Shown: positions 49,051-62,217 of the stretch, piece by piece | Position numbering within the stretch: position 1 is the stretch's first letter | Layout: each line of letters opens with the position of its first letter | From: Lutjanus erythropterus | Taxonomy: Eukaryota > Chordata > Actinopteri > Lutjaniformes > Lutjanidae | Direction: 5' to 3' | DNA: 64,000 nt | Assembly: GCA_020091685.1 (NCBI GenBank) | Contig: CM034593.1 | Location: 44,703,733 to 44,767,732, forward strand | Notes under the pieces: model-generated | Databases searched by the model: none | What the model was told of the DNA's origin: nothing | Seen by the model: the letters and a program-made list of their open reading frames with translations, nothing else | Program-made: the position numbers and the translations under genes

Positions 49051-50463
49051 TAGGGGTGCAACAGATCACAAAACTGATTTGATGATTTGGATTGTATCAT
49101 GGTTTGAGTCATGGATCAGATCATTTTCAGATCAACAAAAAAGAAAAAAAAAAGGTAGGATTAGGACTAGTTAAAGTAATAATACCACTATAAAGTGTAC
49201 TCATAATATACTGTATTATAGTATACTACAGTCAGCTTAATATAAATAGATAATTATACACTGTACAGTATACTACACAACTGCACTCTGTGGTCTCACT
49301 CAGTGTCCCGCCCACAGCACAATCTGATTGGTTAGACATTGCAAGTAATAGCCAATCAACACTGGAGGTTGAGTCACAGACAGGCAGAGAGACTGCTGAA
49401 GCTCCAGTGAGCTGAGCAGACCTGTGTGTAGATGCGAAGACAGCAGATATCGCCAAAGTTACAACAACCATCCCAATCTTAAGGGGCCTTCACATGACAA
49501 GTAATTTGCTCTTCACTCACCGCCAGGTTGGGCGCAGAGGCGCCGAGTGGACGCGGAGGAGCTCAGGTATACGTCATCAACAAGTGTGAGCTACTGGGAG
49601 GAACTACTGGCAGCGATGTAAAAAGAAAAAAAAAAGTCGTATTCTGATTCTTTTTACATACATTTGGTGGGAATTTTAATTTTTCCAGTACAATTTTAAT
49701 TTTTACTGAAAAAAAAACTAAAATAAAATTGTGATGATCTGATATTTGTTGGGATCTGTACCAAACAAACATGTTTTCGTTCATCTGGAGAAGAAGATTT
49801 TTAGGCCAGATCATCTCTGCAGCACCACAGTTCTTCATTATAATTCTGTTTTCTCCCTTCCCTGAAAATTGCAATTTGGTTATGGCACTGCACTTGGCAA
49901 TTTCAATAATATTGCTATTCATCATGAATTCCTACTAAGGGGATAATTTTAGGTGTGACACAGAGAAGCGTTCATGGAAGCGATTCGTCTCAAACAAACA
50001 ATGGTGGCTCCTGAAGAGGTTAGTGCACATACTGTGATAACAACTTCATTGAAAGAAGAGCAGAGATCGGCACTGAAGGCTTTTTTCCTCCTAAATGGTT
50101 CCAGCGAGAGTTTGATTTACCAACTGGCTCTGCTAGTTGATCTACTTGGTTAAAGTTAGATGTGATAGACAGATGGTTCATCCAGCCACCTGCCAGGTGG
50201 TCTTCATAAAGTGCCTGCCCTTTTCCAAACAGTTTCTATGGATGAATTTCCAGATGGTTCCGTGTAACAAAGCATCTGGCGCGTCAGGTTAGTCACACAA
50301 CGCTTCAGAGTAAAACAGCACACACCTCTTGTCTTTTCACTGCAATTCTGCATCGAGATTCCAAGTATTTACTTTAAAAACAGCAGCAGTAAAAGTGTGT
50401 TTCACAAAATGCGGGTCAAACCATGGGTGGTGATCCGTGATCGTAATAATCTGTTACACCCTA
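49051..50463. mobile_element. hAT-like element (TAGGGGTGCAAC...GTTACACCCTA), about 1.4 kb, with nested parts
   Basis: The left end taggggtgcaacagatcaca and the right end tcgtaataatctgttacaccctat are inverse. The start continues with the atcatggtttgagtcatgga and gatcattttcagatcaac pattern typical of this MITE type. The interior contains a helicase fossil (50001-50153). A block at 49700-49870 is related to 38690-38860 in inverse orientation. No target duplication was detected. Confidence 0.6.
50001..50153 (+). pseudogene. Fossil fragment of a RecQ-like helicase, copy 2
   Basis: A 50-codon frame contains TSLKEEQRSALKAFF and, after a deletion, ESLIYQLALLVDLLG before a stop. The first part matches copy 1 at 23780-23911. 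The second part corresponds to the helix just after Walker A in RecQ-like helicases (K-S-L-I/C-Y-Q-L-A). Copy 2 thus lacks motif I but keeps what follows it, while copy 1 keeps the start of motif I and lacks what follows. Flanking DNA is homologous between the copies on both sides. It sits inside the 49.0-50.5 kb hAT-like element. It is dead. Confidence 0.6.
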
Positions 50464-51079
50464 TAGTGTCGTGATAAGAAGAGAAATTTACTCTGGTGAT
50501 CATTTCTTGGTGTCTTAATGTGCAGTTCTAACATTTTGAAACCAAGCCAAAACAGAAGCAGACTCACACACACAGATAAATACACTCACAAATAGGACAG
50601 GATAGGATTTGTGTACACACCTCTATGAGGAAAGCACACACACGCACCGTTACACAGTGGTTTAGACCTCTCCATTCTCCCAGGGGGTCTAGCATTGCAG
50701 AGGCTATAAATAATCATAGGAGATTACTGGGTGTGGTGGCTGACAGCCTGATTCATGTCACAACCTTTATCAAACCGTGTGTAAACACTGCAGCAGTAGA
50801 TGTGCATTAAGCAACAGTGCAACTGGAGATGGTTAAAAGGAGTAAGAGCTTCGCGGATCAGGCTGAGGTTCAGGCCCCATGTGATCCCTCACAAAATGAG
50901 GAACAGATTCATTTTTATTAAAAATTAATCCACTACACATTATCCAGGTACAGAAAGTGAAATAATGACTGTTCTAATCATAGGCTTCATTCTCACCAAT
51001 AATATCCCCACACAATAATTCAACTCTAATTCAAGAAGAGGAAAAATCATGTTAGGGAGTTGGTGCAGTATATTCTATT

Positions 51080-51266
51080 TAGGGCTGCAGCGGCTTATTT
51101 TCATCGTCATTATTTTCTAGATTCACCGGTATATTTTTATGTTTTAAAATGTTAGAAAAGGGTTGATCAGTGTTTCCCAAAGCCCAAAATGAGGTCCTCA
51201 AATGTCTCGTTTTATTGACAAGCCAAAAATATTCATTTACTGTCATACAGGAGTAAAGAAACCACA
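51080..51266 (+). mobile_element. MITE of the GGCTGCAACTAACGA family, truncated
   Basis: It starts tagggctgcagcggcttatt and keeps cccaaagcccaaaatgaggt, caaatgtctcgttttattga and ggagtaaagaaacca, then loses similarity. The right end is absent. Confidence 0.6.
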
Positions 51267-53404
51267 CACACGTACACAGTGTGAGAGAGACTGTGCTTCT
51301 GCGTGTGTGTGTCCTGAAGGCATCAAAAGTTGCCACTTTATGTGACAGCTTGCTGTATATTGAAGATAAGATGATTAAACATGTTCATTAAAGCTAAATG
51401 TGTTATTTAACTCACATTTTCCAACAGTGCTTGACACCTTGTGATTAACAGTCACACTAAATCACCGGCAGGATGTATTGATGAAATAATAAATCAATCT
51501 TTAAGACCAGAAGCAAGGATTCTTAAATGAGTCTCACCTTAAAAACACATTGAAAGCTGCGGTAGGCAGCTTATTTTTGGCACCACTGGGCAAATGTTCC
51601 ATACTAACCTTTAAGTATCGTGTAATTTATGTAATCTGGAAGAAAACTACATTTCTGCACCTGCTCTTTGCTCCGTTTTCAGGCTTTAGAAAATGTAATC
51701 TCTAAGACTGCACCTAACAATTATTTTTCAATTGATTAATTTATCAATTCATCTAAAACTTTTTTCTTATTCAGTCATATAACAATTAATTTACCTAAAA
51801 TACATATCAAATAATAATATTTCAATATTTTATTCAATCATAATCCCGAAAAATGAACACATAAAGCATATTTTAAAGTTAAGTCTAATTTCCACTTAAT
51901 TTATTAGATTCCATGTCAGATGCCTGCTCAGAAAAATACTAGACCTCAAATTCAAAAGGAACAGTGATGCATTACTGTGTCAACCCTTCACTGAAAGGTG
52001 GTGACACTGATGACATGAAGCTATTTCATTGCTGGAGTCATATGCAGGTAAGACGATCTCTGGCAATGTATTTTTGCTTCAGTGTGGAGCCAGGAAAATA
52101 CTTTTCGTTGTTTTTCTACCGACTGAAATGAATTACAGATGTCTGTAACGTTAGTTTTAGCCATTTCTGACTCATACGTGGCTGATAAAGTGAACAGAAA
52201 GTACAAAACGGCAGAATAACACCATTAGATGACATGTGGTGTAAAGTTAACAGCAGCAGTATAGATATCACTTCTAACATGCGAGAAAGAAACTTGTAGA
52301 AAATGTATCTGAAGCGACTTCTACTAACGCAAACATGTTCCACGTATTGATAATCCTTATATATGGTGTTTGGGTGCTGACAGAAAGTAGACAGGATGGT
52401 GCTGCTGCAGCTGCAGGAGGAGGACAGGTCGCTCTGTGCTTCACTTCCAACACTTGCGGAGAGGTTTGTCCCACTGTGTTAAGTCATGTCCATTTTGTGG
52501 AGCTAAAGAGAGCCAAACCGTTTCGTAATCGATGACACCTATTACCTCGTCAAATCGCCCAAGCCCTGGTAATCTCTGACAGGAGACTTTGGCCAATCAC
52601 AAGTCTGTATGATAGTTGAACGTCGAACCACATTTTGAGACTTGGGGCCAAATGTCTACACTTGCATGTAGACTTAAATACTGAGCACAAAATCAGAAGT
52701 TCTTTTGTCAGATTGGTAAATTGCTGCTTTCATGGTGCCTACATTGTGTACTGTACTTTGTAGATTTTAAAACCTAAGTGTACTAAAAAATAATAAGGCT
52801 CAAAGTAAAAAAAAATCTAAATTGCTTACTTTTCCTCAAAACTGTATATATAATTTACTTTGACAAGAGAAAATATTGATTTCATCAATCCAGAGGCTTT
52901 TTCATAATGTGGCTAGTGTGATGAGAGTTTTAAACCATGATACTTCAACTTGATTTTTTGTTTCTTGTACAATATAAGCTGTCGGTAATTAAACAGGATC
53001 TATCACTAGAGTGATATGATAAGGTGCACATTCTCACTTCAAGCTTTAAAGTCACAAAGGCAGAGAAACATTAACAGGTGGTGACATCAGACAAGCTTCC
53101 TGGATTGTAAGTCAAGCGGTTCATGTGAGTTTGCACTTCGCTGAGCAGAGGAACACAGAACAGGTTGTGTTAAGTTCTGACACGCTGACAAAGTGTCATA
53201 TAGGAAGACTCCTCCACATTTATCACGAGCCACTCTGAACTGTGCAGGCATATGAGGATTCAAAAAAATAAGAGCTGAAGAAATAGGTGGAAAGATTAAA
53301 GCAGCAGAAAGATGGACCCTGACCTGGAACAGACAAGGAGGGCGGGGAATAAAAGGCGCCATGAGTTCACTCATTCCTGAGAATTGTGACAAAACCGTAT
53401 TTTG

Positions 53405-54515
53405 AGAGGGTTTTGATCTTTCCTATTCAATTATGCTGGAAAATATATTTTAAAAGACATGGCTATCAAATCTTGCAAAGGTTTTTGTTATATTTTTTCA
53501 CAGCATAGTCGGAGTGAGTAGCCATTTTTTTTTTTTTGAAGTTGCTCAGAGTTTTCTTAATGCTAATAAAAATATGCATAATTCTTACTTAGCTTTGATT
53601 TAGAAGGGCTACAGAGTTGACATGTTACGGTTGAGGCTAGGGCTGTGAATTGGCAAGAATCTGACAATATGATACGGATCACGATACAGGGGTTACGATT
53701 CAATATATTGCAATATATCACAATACTCTAACCAAGGTTATATATTTCTATTTTTCTGATCTAATTTTAGGAAAACTGTCATACCATAAAAATGTGTAAC
53801 ATTTGAGTTTTAAAAAAGTAAACTTTTTTGTGCAATCAGAACAGGGAAGCTAAATAAGAACACTGCTATTTAGCATCATGGTTTAAACACAACACAAAAT
53901 TATCCACTGCCACAAATCTTTGCATGCATCAGAATATCCCAATACTGTGGTTTGAGAATCGATACAGTATGACAAAGCATAATATCATCCAAAATATACT
54001 ACGTATTTTTGTTATTTTCTTACACCCCTAGTTAAGACACATTTGGTAGCAATATTATTTGGTGAATTTGTCAAAAAATAGAAGGTTTACCAGCACTTGA
54101 GTAGTATTCCCGCCTTTTTTAAAACCAGGAAGTGAGACGGGGTCCTTGGGGTATAGCTAACAGTTTTTAATCCTGATTAAATCATGTTTTTTGTAAAAAT
54201 CTGAGTCAGTTGACAGAAACCTGGGACGCAACTTTAAATTTTCATAACAATTCTATTTTTTAAAAACAAAGTTATAATGCTATAAGTGCTATAATAGCAC
54301 TTTTTTTACCTTTGTTATCAGTGGATATTGTTAGTTTTAGATTTTGATGGCTTTTAACACATTTTTAAAAAATTTTTAAGTTGTGAATTCTTGCCTGGGA
54401 TAAGGATGTTTTCTTGCACACAGCAAGTTTAGAAATAAAAAAATTGAATTGCATATATTTCATACACAAAAATATTTAAAGAATAGATTTTCAGCAAAAA
54501 AGAAGGAATTATAAT
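53405..54515. repeat. Interspersed repeat, inverted relative to 13.3-14.0 kb (filled-site copy)
   Basis: It aligns with the reverse complement of 13345-13972 on both sides of a 393-bp hAT insertion at 53638-54030. Other length differences are small except for extra DNA at 53410-53510. Confidence 0.75.
53638..54030. mobile_element. hAT element, non-autonomous, 393 bp, insertion confirmed by an empty-site copy
   Basis: The ends are TAGGGCTGTGAATT and TACACCCCTA. The flanks gttgaggc and gttaagac agree at 6 of 8 positions. The paralogue at 13825-13832 reads gttgagaa once on the matching strand, as expected of an uninterrupted site. The interior cacgatacaggggttacgat and caatatattgcaatatatca is typical of hAT MITEs with this terminus. 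Confidence 0.8.
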
Positions 54516-55744
54516 GTTGGTATTAATAATTGATTTGTCCAATTAACTGAAAGGATGAGCACAATTCCTCGACCTCTGTAAGAGAAGAGCTGGGATGAAG
54601 AGAGTACATCTATATCTCGGAGGGAGCCAGAAGAAGTGAGAAGAGACAGCTCATAAAAGTACAACATATTACAGTGGAAACAAGAAAAACTGTGGAATAG
54701 GAGAAAATAATAGCCAGACGTGACTAATGAGAAAAAAGATAAAACTTTAATGTCCCCTGTGGTTAAATTGGGTAATGAAATGAAAGAGCCCGGAAAAGAG
54801 GAAGGTGAGGAGAAATTTAAAACATGCCACCACGGCTTAATTACAGAGGCCTGTTTCAGCTCACGGTCCACACGCTCAGACAGTATTTCCTCTGTTCCTT
54901 CAGCTCCCTCAGCTGTGGTCAGCTGGCTACAGAAACTGCTTATTGTGGTTCTTACAGCCTGCAGTCAGACAGGACATTACTCTCCACAGCCTTCCACTGA
55001 GTGGGTCTGTGTGGGTGGGTGTGTGTGAACGTGTGGGGAGGTGTGCACCATGGAGCTGGAAGTGCTCCAAGATATCACTACAGCATTACTGCCACTTACA
55101 TAACTGAGCCTCTCTCTTCCTTTCAAGATCTGATTTTCCTGTTTTCTCTCAGTCTCCACCTCTCTGCTCTCGCTCTGACAGCAGGTTTATCTCCAGCGTC
55201 TTGCGCAACTTGTGAACATCAGCACTGAACAACAGCCATCGCAAGGGCTTCATGCTTCACTGTCACACCAGCGTGCAACAAATGCTACGGCGCCAAGAGC
55301 TCTAACAGTTACTCTGTGGTTTTGAGAAATTGCATTAGCCCGCAGAGGCAAAGGGAGCACAGCTATGAGGAGCCTGCCTCACAGCGCACTGCTGAAATCA
55401 ACCACATCCTTTGTCAGCGTTGCAAACAAAAGGTGGAATAAGGAAAGCAGGTCTACCGATGCAAATAACAAGCTCACATGACTATGTGAATGCAAACACC
55501 TCTGGGCTAATGTTTGCTCTTTCCACTGAGCCAGTCTTTGAATTGCATGTGCAAAGTATTGCATTTACTCACCTGATCACAATACTACTGAATGTAGTTT
55601 ACTGGGGCAAAACTGATTGAGTGCAACGGTGCAGCTCTCATCACAATTTAGAGGAAGGCAGGACTGAAATTCAGCCCTGGACTCTTCTGCTTAGAGCCAG
55701 GGGTGATGCAATACAGAGCAGCTGTCCCTATTTTGATTGCAATT

Positions 55745-56790
55745 TGTGCTTTTACTACAAACCAAGATGAGTACAAAACAGTTCATTTTTAACTTGATGG
55801 TGTTTACAAGGTTCATTATGTTCATCACATGTCCACCCAAGATACTAAAAAACATGAAGCTGCCAACTAAGTATGTAATTGTAAATGTATATTTAAAGCC
55901 ACACCACTTTTGAAATAATTCACAACACAACGCTTCCTCAGGTTTTGTTTATGTCTCATCCTGTTCAGTGGTCTGAACCGCATGCATCACTTACGTCTGC
56001 TCTATTCCCTGGGCGCTGATCCTGGGGGGTTGTTTCCACCCCAACTTCTAAAAAACATCAAGCTGTAAATTAAATTATGTGATTGAAAATAAATATTTGA
56101 AGGTGACCCACTTTTGAAACACATGAACACAACACTTCCTGCTCATCCTCTCCTGCTAAGTGCTCTAAACCACAAATGCCAGAAGACAAGCGCTGTAGTG
56201 CTGGGCCAATCAATATCTGTACATCTGTGACGAACACTAGATCACAGATCGGTTAATGATATTCCTGAGTAAATGACATGTGTGGCAAGTGAGCCTGTAG
56301 ATTGCAGAATCAGAGGAGTCTTAGTGATGGTGTAGCTAAAATTTACACTGCTTTTAGAATGGAGCAAGGCCACTGATCTCTTTAATTTGAAATTTGAACT
56401 TTCTGCTTATCATATAAACTTTTACTACAAACCGAGAGAAGAAGAAACCAGGTCAGGTTTAGCCACACTTCTTACGTTACATTATCATGTTTACAAGATT
56501 CATTATTAGAAGGTAGGTCAACTCCGTTTATATAAATTATTAATGTTGTTTGCCTCAGATGTATATGCATTGACTGGTCCAGCACTACAGCACTTGTTTT
56601 CACCACACAATAGTGATTTAACACGGTTCATTAAACTCAAACGGCTAGATAGGGGGGACATAAACAAAACCTTTAAAAAGCGTTGTCTTTATGTGTGAAT
56701 TATTTCAAAAGTGGAGTCAGCTAAAATTAATATATATTTGCAATTCACTTATTAATTTTGAAATATTTTGTTGGAGGGGACAACCTTATG
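55745..56790. repeat. Mosaic of four related modules (three direct, one inverted)
   Basis: The module ttttactacaaacc-aga ... gtttacaaggttcatta ... aaaaacatgaagctg ... ccacttttgaaataattcac ... ttttgtttatgtc occurs near 55745-55985. It recurs in part at about 56030-56180 and 56415-56520, and inverted at about 56640-56790. Non-coding. Confidence 0.65.
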
Positions 56791-57087
56791 TAGATGGAGT
56801 GGACATGTTCCCTTCACTTCCCCTGGGATCTTTACTCAAGAGTCACTGCACTACCAGTAACAGTACTATCCACATATGAAAATACATTTATCTGATGGTA
56901 TTTTATTTCCATTTCTGTGTAGATCACTAGATCTGAAGGGAAGCTGATGAGGGCAGATGGAGCACAAAAAAAACTGTTGACTTAGAAACTTTTAATGCCC
57001 AACAGATTGCATTAAGGTCTGCCAACACGGGCATATTTGAGACATGTCGGTTCAGAGCACATGATGGATGATCTGGGCAATTTGAAC

Positions 57088-57090
<3 letters not shown>

Positions 57091-57148
<58 letters not shown>
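57091..57148. repeat. (GT)29 microsatellite
   Basis: Perfect GT run of 58 bp. Confidence 0.98.
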
Positions 57149-57150
<2 letters not shown>

Positions 57151-58533
57151 CTCAGCGTCTACACAAGCGTCTTCCCTCCGTGTCAGCTCGTTTGAACCTT
57201 AGCTGCTGAAGTGCACAGTTGTGGCCATCCATATCGCCTATGACTTCCTGTTGCAGAAAATAACAGCCAATAACGGGAGAGCAGGAAGAAGAAAATTGGT
57301 GTAAAGGAAGCAATGACTGATTACAAGTCAGGAAAAGGACGCGTTCGAGTTAATCTTCACAACGGCTGCAGCTGCCAAATGCCACAGTGCCTGGATAAGT
57401 GGATGACATTAAAGGCAGATCAATTACACAATTCTGTAGTGTGATATCTAACTGGTCAGTCAATGATGTGCAACACAATTAATGGTTACATTTTGCTCTG
57501 GGCCATACTCAAAGATCATTACATTAACATGAAATGCCTCCCTCAAACTGAACTTTAAATTTCAGACAGAGCAGACGTGTGAAATGTGTGATGAGTCGAA
57601 CGGAGAGCTCAGAGGAGAAGACCATGAGTGGCAACTGAAGGCAGGAATTAGTTCTGTAGAAATAAAATACAAAATAAGTAAAAGGCAACAAACCACTGCA
57701 GCTGTGAAGAGGAGTTTAAACTGAAATCAAGAGGTCTTGTCAGAGAAAACACCACAGGATGAAGATAATTCCCTCCCCACTATGTGACCTCTGGCCTGAC
57801 GGACACAGGTTCTTTCATATATACGTTTTGGGAATACAGTGTTGGGGTGGATTTTTGGACTCGAGTGTCTTCTACGCCAGTAATTCCCAAAGTGTATGTA
57901 CAGGGGGAAAGTAAATACTGATTCTGGACAAATAGATTTCCGATCTAATTGCTGGAACTGAAAAAAAAAAAAAATAACGCTGGCTAATACTGTAAACCTT
58001 CTGTATTATATCTACATGTATATCAGATGTAATGTTTTTTTTTTGTTGTTGTAGTTCTTAGAGGGAATGAAAAACATTTGATCATAAAAAGAGATGTCTT
58101 GTCCAGAATAAAAATGTGGCTCTGCAGCAAAAGACATCTCTCATTATCAATAAATCTATCGTTTATTGTTTCAGTGTTGTCACGCTGTGAAAAACCAGTC
58201 AGTCAGACAAGTTCCTGGAACCAAATGTGATATTTTACAATTGCTTGCTTTGTCCAAGTAGGGATATTTAATGCACAATAATTAGGGATTCATAATAAAT
58301 ATCAATGCTGATAAATTGTCAGATAGATTGATAGATTGGTCCATCATAGCTATACTGGTCTATATTGGTATAATAAAACTTGAAGTATATTTGTGAAGCT
58401 AGTAGTGAGTAGATTGTAGATTGTTGATTAATTTTGTGTTGATTGTTTAATCGACTACAGTTTCAGCATTTGTTCACTGAAAAAAAAAAAGTTTGCAAGC
58501 TGCAGACTGTGTACATTGTGTAGGAAATCTGCA

Positions 58534-59330
58534 TCAGGGCTCAACAATAAGGCTTGCCTGCTTACCAGGATCAAGTAAAATACCATGTTGGGCAAATAAA
58601 TTTGACAACTCACTTGCCCAACCTGGCAAACTATTAAAATATTTTGATAATCAGTAAATTGTTACAGTAATTTTTCATGCAAAATGGCAGAAAATGCTGT
58701 TTTTATCCTCTCAAATATGGAGATTTTGAGCTTTTCCTCATTTATTATCATATTTTATTACACGGCTTTGGTAAATACCTAATTGTGAGTGGTTTATTAC
58801 ACCAATTTTAGATGTTATTTCTGTATAACAGACCGTTATTATAAAGATTGGACCATTAGAACGGACACAGTTCTGATCATTGACTCTGGAAAAGAAATAT
58901 AACCATTGTTAAAAGACTAAAATCATTTTAAAATTCATATTTTGTGTAAAATTATTGATTTCCCTTCACACTTAACCATGTACCAAGTGAAATAAATCCC
59001 TTCAGGGTGATCCTGCATCATCCTGTTGGGATTTATGGCCTGCTCACTGTACATTATCCTTTACAAAGTGCATATCTTTAGGCTTCAGACTGACAAAATG
59101 ACATTTACAGACATCACTTTAGACTTAAAAAAACTGGGACGGGACATTTTTTACTATTTTCATAGATTTTATGGACATCGGAGCCCTTCATTAAATGTGA
59201 CAATTAACTTAAGTCTTTATTATATGATAACCACTAATACATAAAACAAATTGTGCAGGGGCAAGAAAGGTTGACATCAGGCAAGTAGATGTTCCCACTT
59301 GGCTGACTGGGCAACTGAGGAAAAAACATT
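58534..59330 (+). mobile_element. CAGGGCTCAACAATAAGG composite repeat, second copy with internal insertion
   Basis: It starts cagggctcaacaataaggct and contains accatgttgggca and tttttcatgcaaaatggcag. It then has about 360 extra bases (roughly 58755-59118) absent from the 20-kb copy. It resumes with gacaattaacttaagtcttt and gtgcaggggcaag. Confidence 0.6.
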
Positions 59331-59674
59331 AAAACTGAACTCTGGTATCAGCTGAAAACAATCATAATATGCATCCATCTCAACAGATTATTGTTTGATT
59401 AATGATTTGATTAATTGTAAAAATGTTGTTTTTATTGTAATTTATTATTATGCTGCAGATTGTGTAGGAAATCTGCATGCTAGTAGAAGCCAGTGGTCCT
59501 GTTTTGTTGAAGTTCCAACTGCATACAGGCAATCGCTCTGTTAGCACATGACGGAACACAGCATCAAACAGGAGTGAATGGCGATTATCTAAGGAACAAA
59601 TCATTCATTCACTGTCAGCTGCACACACTCACACAAAGCCTCACAGACACATTCATATTCGCTCGCTCTGCACT

Positions 59675-59675
<1 letters not shown>

Positions 59676-59707
<32 letters not shown>
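59676..59707. repeat. (CA) microsatellite
   Basis: Perfect CA run of 32 bp. Confidence 0.95.
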
Positions 59708-59708
<1 letters not shown>

Positions 59709-61329
59709 GCAGCAGCAGCAGAAGTCATTGAGAGAGCCTGGTAAGTGACTGAGCAGCACACAGCTCGTTCATGCTGATTCATGTCTGCAGCACTACCTTA
59801 CATTATTCTTTAAAAACTCATGACGTGAGCCGTGAGGCATGTAAACAGTCTGAGCCGCGATGGCCACTTCTGCCAGTCATGAGTTCACGCCCTGCGCACA
59901 CTCTATCCAAGCACACACACACTCTCTAATTTTCTCCCTCTAGCACACACAAATACACATGGAAACACACACACACACAGTCAGGGCTGTCGAACGTGTC
60001 AACCTTGTAACCACCAGCGAGTCACGACTGACACAAAGAGAAGCATGCGGCGGCTGGTGCTAAGTGGTGTGACGGTGGGGTGAGGCGGAGGTGGTGGGGG
60101 GGGGGATTGGGGGAGAAAGATGAGGGCGATAATGCTAAAATTAGTTCTCTGTGAGAAAGTGACAGATGACCTCATGCTGGCTGTCACCTCGCCTTGCTAC
60201 AGAAATCAGGTCATCTGGCGAAGGCCTATATCCTCTTCCTCCTCCTCTCGTTTTTGTCGTGTATTTTTTTCTCTCCCTCATTTCCTGCTGAAAATATCCA
60301 AATTTCTCTCTTTGAAATGTGAACGGACTTGGCTCAAAAACTGAAATTGTCCACCCGGCATGTTTATTGATGTAGGGATCCAGGAGAGAAAATAAAAATA
60401 ACAGCAACAAAAACTTTCAGTTTGGATTATTCAACACTAGAAATGCAAGTTTCTTGGTCAGTTTATTGCGTGGAAAAAGTTGTTATTCTGCAGTGCCACC
60501 CCCAAAAGAGCCACCACCACCCTAAAAGAAACTCAATATTTTATTTATGTTATTTACCTGATTTATATCCACTTGTTTCATCTCAACTCTGTGAGAGCAT
60601 TCAAAGCATCCTGCATTTTTTCTGTCAGTTGGTTGCATCTCTGCTCTGTGTGCTTCAAAATTGCACATGCACATGCAGCAGAGCAACAGATAGCGTTGAG
60701 CTACCATTGAGCTATACACTGTGCAAATCTGGGTTGTCGAAAGATGACCATTGTGAAAGAAACACGGCGATATCTTATGTTATTGTAGCTCCAAAACAGA
60801 GGTCCTACATCAAACTGCAAGAGAGGTTCAAAGACAACCGTTCTCATGGTCTTACAACCAAACACAGCCTGAGATGAAAGCATATGAAATTTAGCATAAC
60901 AAACTCAAAATATGACCACTGCTATGTGTACTAATCAACCAATTGGAATACATTTATGTAATTTTAGCATATTTAGCATACTACAGATACTAAAAACATT
61001 ACCTCAAGTGCTCTATCCAAAATTAGCATCCCAAGTTGGCATCTTTTCCCTCGTCTGCATTCTCCTTATAATTACTCTTCTTTGGATTTTGTTCTGTACA
61101 TATAAATGCCACTATTACAAGGGATTGATTCTTGTTTAGCTTCATTATTTACCACTATAGCGGTCCAGATGGATAAGACACACTGATGATGTTTTCTTTC
61201 AGCTTGCATTTTAGCCTAAGATTCAGCTGTGCGATCATCTTACAGTCTGCAAACATTAAACTTTATTGTAGGCCACACTGTCTATCCTGCCTCAATTACA
61301 TGTCTTTATCACCAGTGTCTGATAGAGAA

Positions 61330-61410
61330 CGTCAGCTGATGTACTGATACTGGATTTTTTTATTCCCTAATATCAACCCAAAAACTCCAGCATCAGTCAG
61401 GCTCTAATTA
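61330..61410 (-). mobile_element. Terminal fragment of the TAGAGCCTGACCGATG hAT family
   Basis: The reverse complement reads tagagcctgactgatgctgg ... ttgatattagggaataaaaa, matching the left end of the element at 21849. Confidence 0.6.
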
Positions 61411-61549
61411 TTTTCTTAAATGTTTCTTTCCTAAAAATGTCTCAATGCATTTCCTCTCTTCATAGTGCAATAAGGAAGTGCATCCCTGAGCAAACCTGAT
61501 CTGTTAGTCATCATACATTGACCTTTTCCTGCCCCCACCCCTACACACA

Positions 61550-61550
<1 letters not shown>

Positions 61551-61607
<57 letters not shown>
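61551..61607. repeat. (AC)28 microsatellite
   Basis: Perfect AC run of 57 bp. Confidence 0.98.
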
Positions 61608-61610
<3 letters not shown>

Positions 61611-61995
61611 TGCACATTATTATCACCCCACCACCTCCCTGAGCAAAGTTCATTTCTGAAGACAGAGGCGCCATAAAAACCTCACAATGCGAGAGGTATT
61701 CTCAGGGGCAAAGACGCCTGGGGAGAGGCCAAAGCTCCAGCAGGACAATGCTACTGCCTCATTCTGCTCCCATTTCACCGCTCCTTCCTGTATTATCTGT
61801 CAATCATCCGTGTCCCTCGAGGCAGAAAAAAGGTTGAGTGTCTATGTTAAGGTGTCAAAATAGAAGCAGCTCCACACCGCCTGTCGATGCGCGTGCGAGA
61901 TCGTGCGCACAAGCAGGAGAAGGAAGAGAGACAGGCGGGTTATAGGTTTGTGATGGTGACGTCAGGAGTCATTAACTGCAGGAGCAACAGAGATG

Positions 61996-61997
<2 letters not shown>

Positions 61998-62027
<30 letters not shown>
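61998..62027. repeat. (GT)15 microsatellite
   Basis: Perfect GT run of 30 bp, complementary to the CA run about 190 bp downstream. Confidence 0.96.
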
Positions 62028-62028
<1 letters not shown>

Positions 62029-62210
62029 ATGTTTACAGAAAGAGTAATCGCTGACAGGACGGCTAAGTGAAGCTGACAGAGCGCCTGCGAGCAAATGGAT
62101 GGATGGGAAGAGGAGAGAGGGGAAGAAGGAGCGAGTGGTGGCCGTGTGCAGCTTCAGGGAATTTACACACGAGGAAGGATACAAAAAGACCTGAACAAGC
62201 ATTTTATCTG

Positions 62211-62217
62211 CGCACGC

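Noticed and set aside
48713..49082. Overlapping frames on both strands of about 106-118 codons
   Set aside because: Shadow frames of the same CT- and CA-rich stretch, with no domain and no splice context.
60422..60877. Longest complete frame after the LINE piece, 151 codons on the plus strand
   Set aside because: No recognisable domain, Cys/His/Ser-rich random-looking composition, no splice signals or codon bias. Chance is enough in this much sequence.
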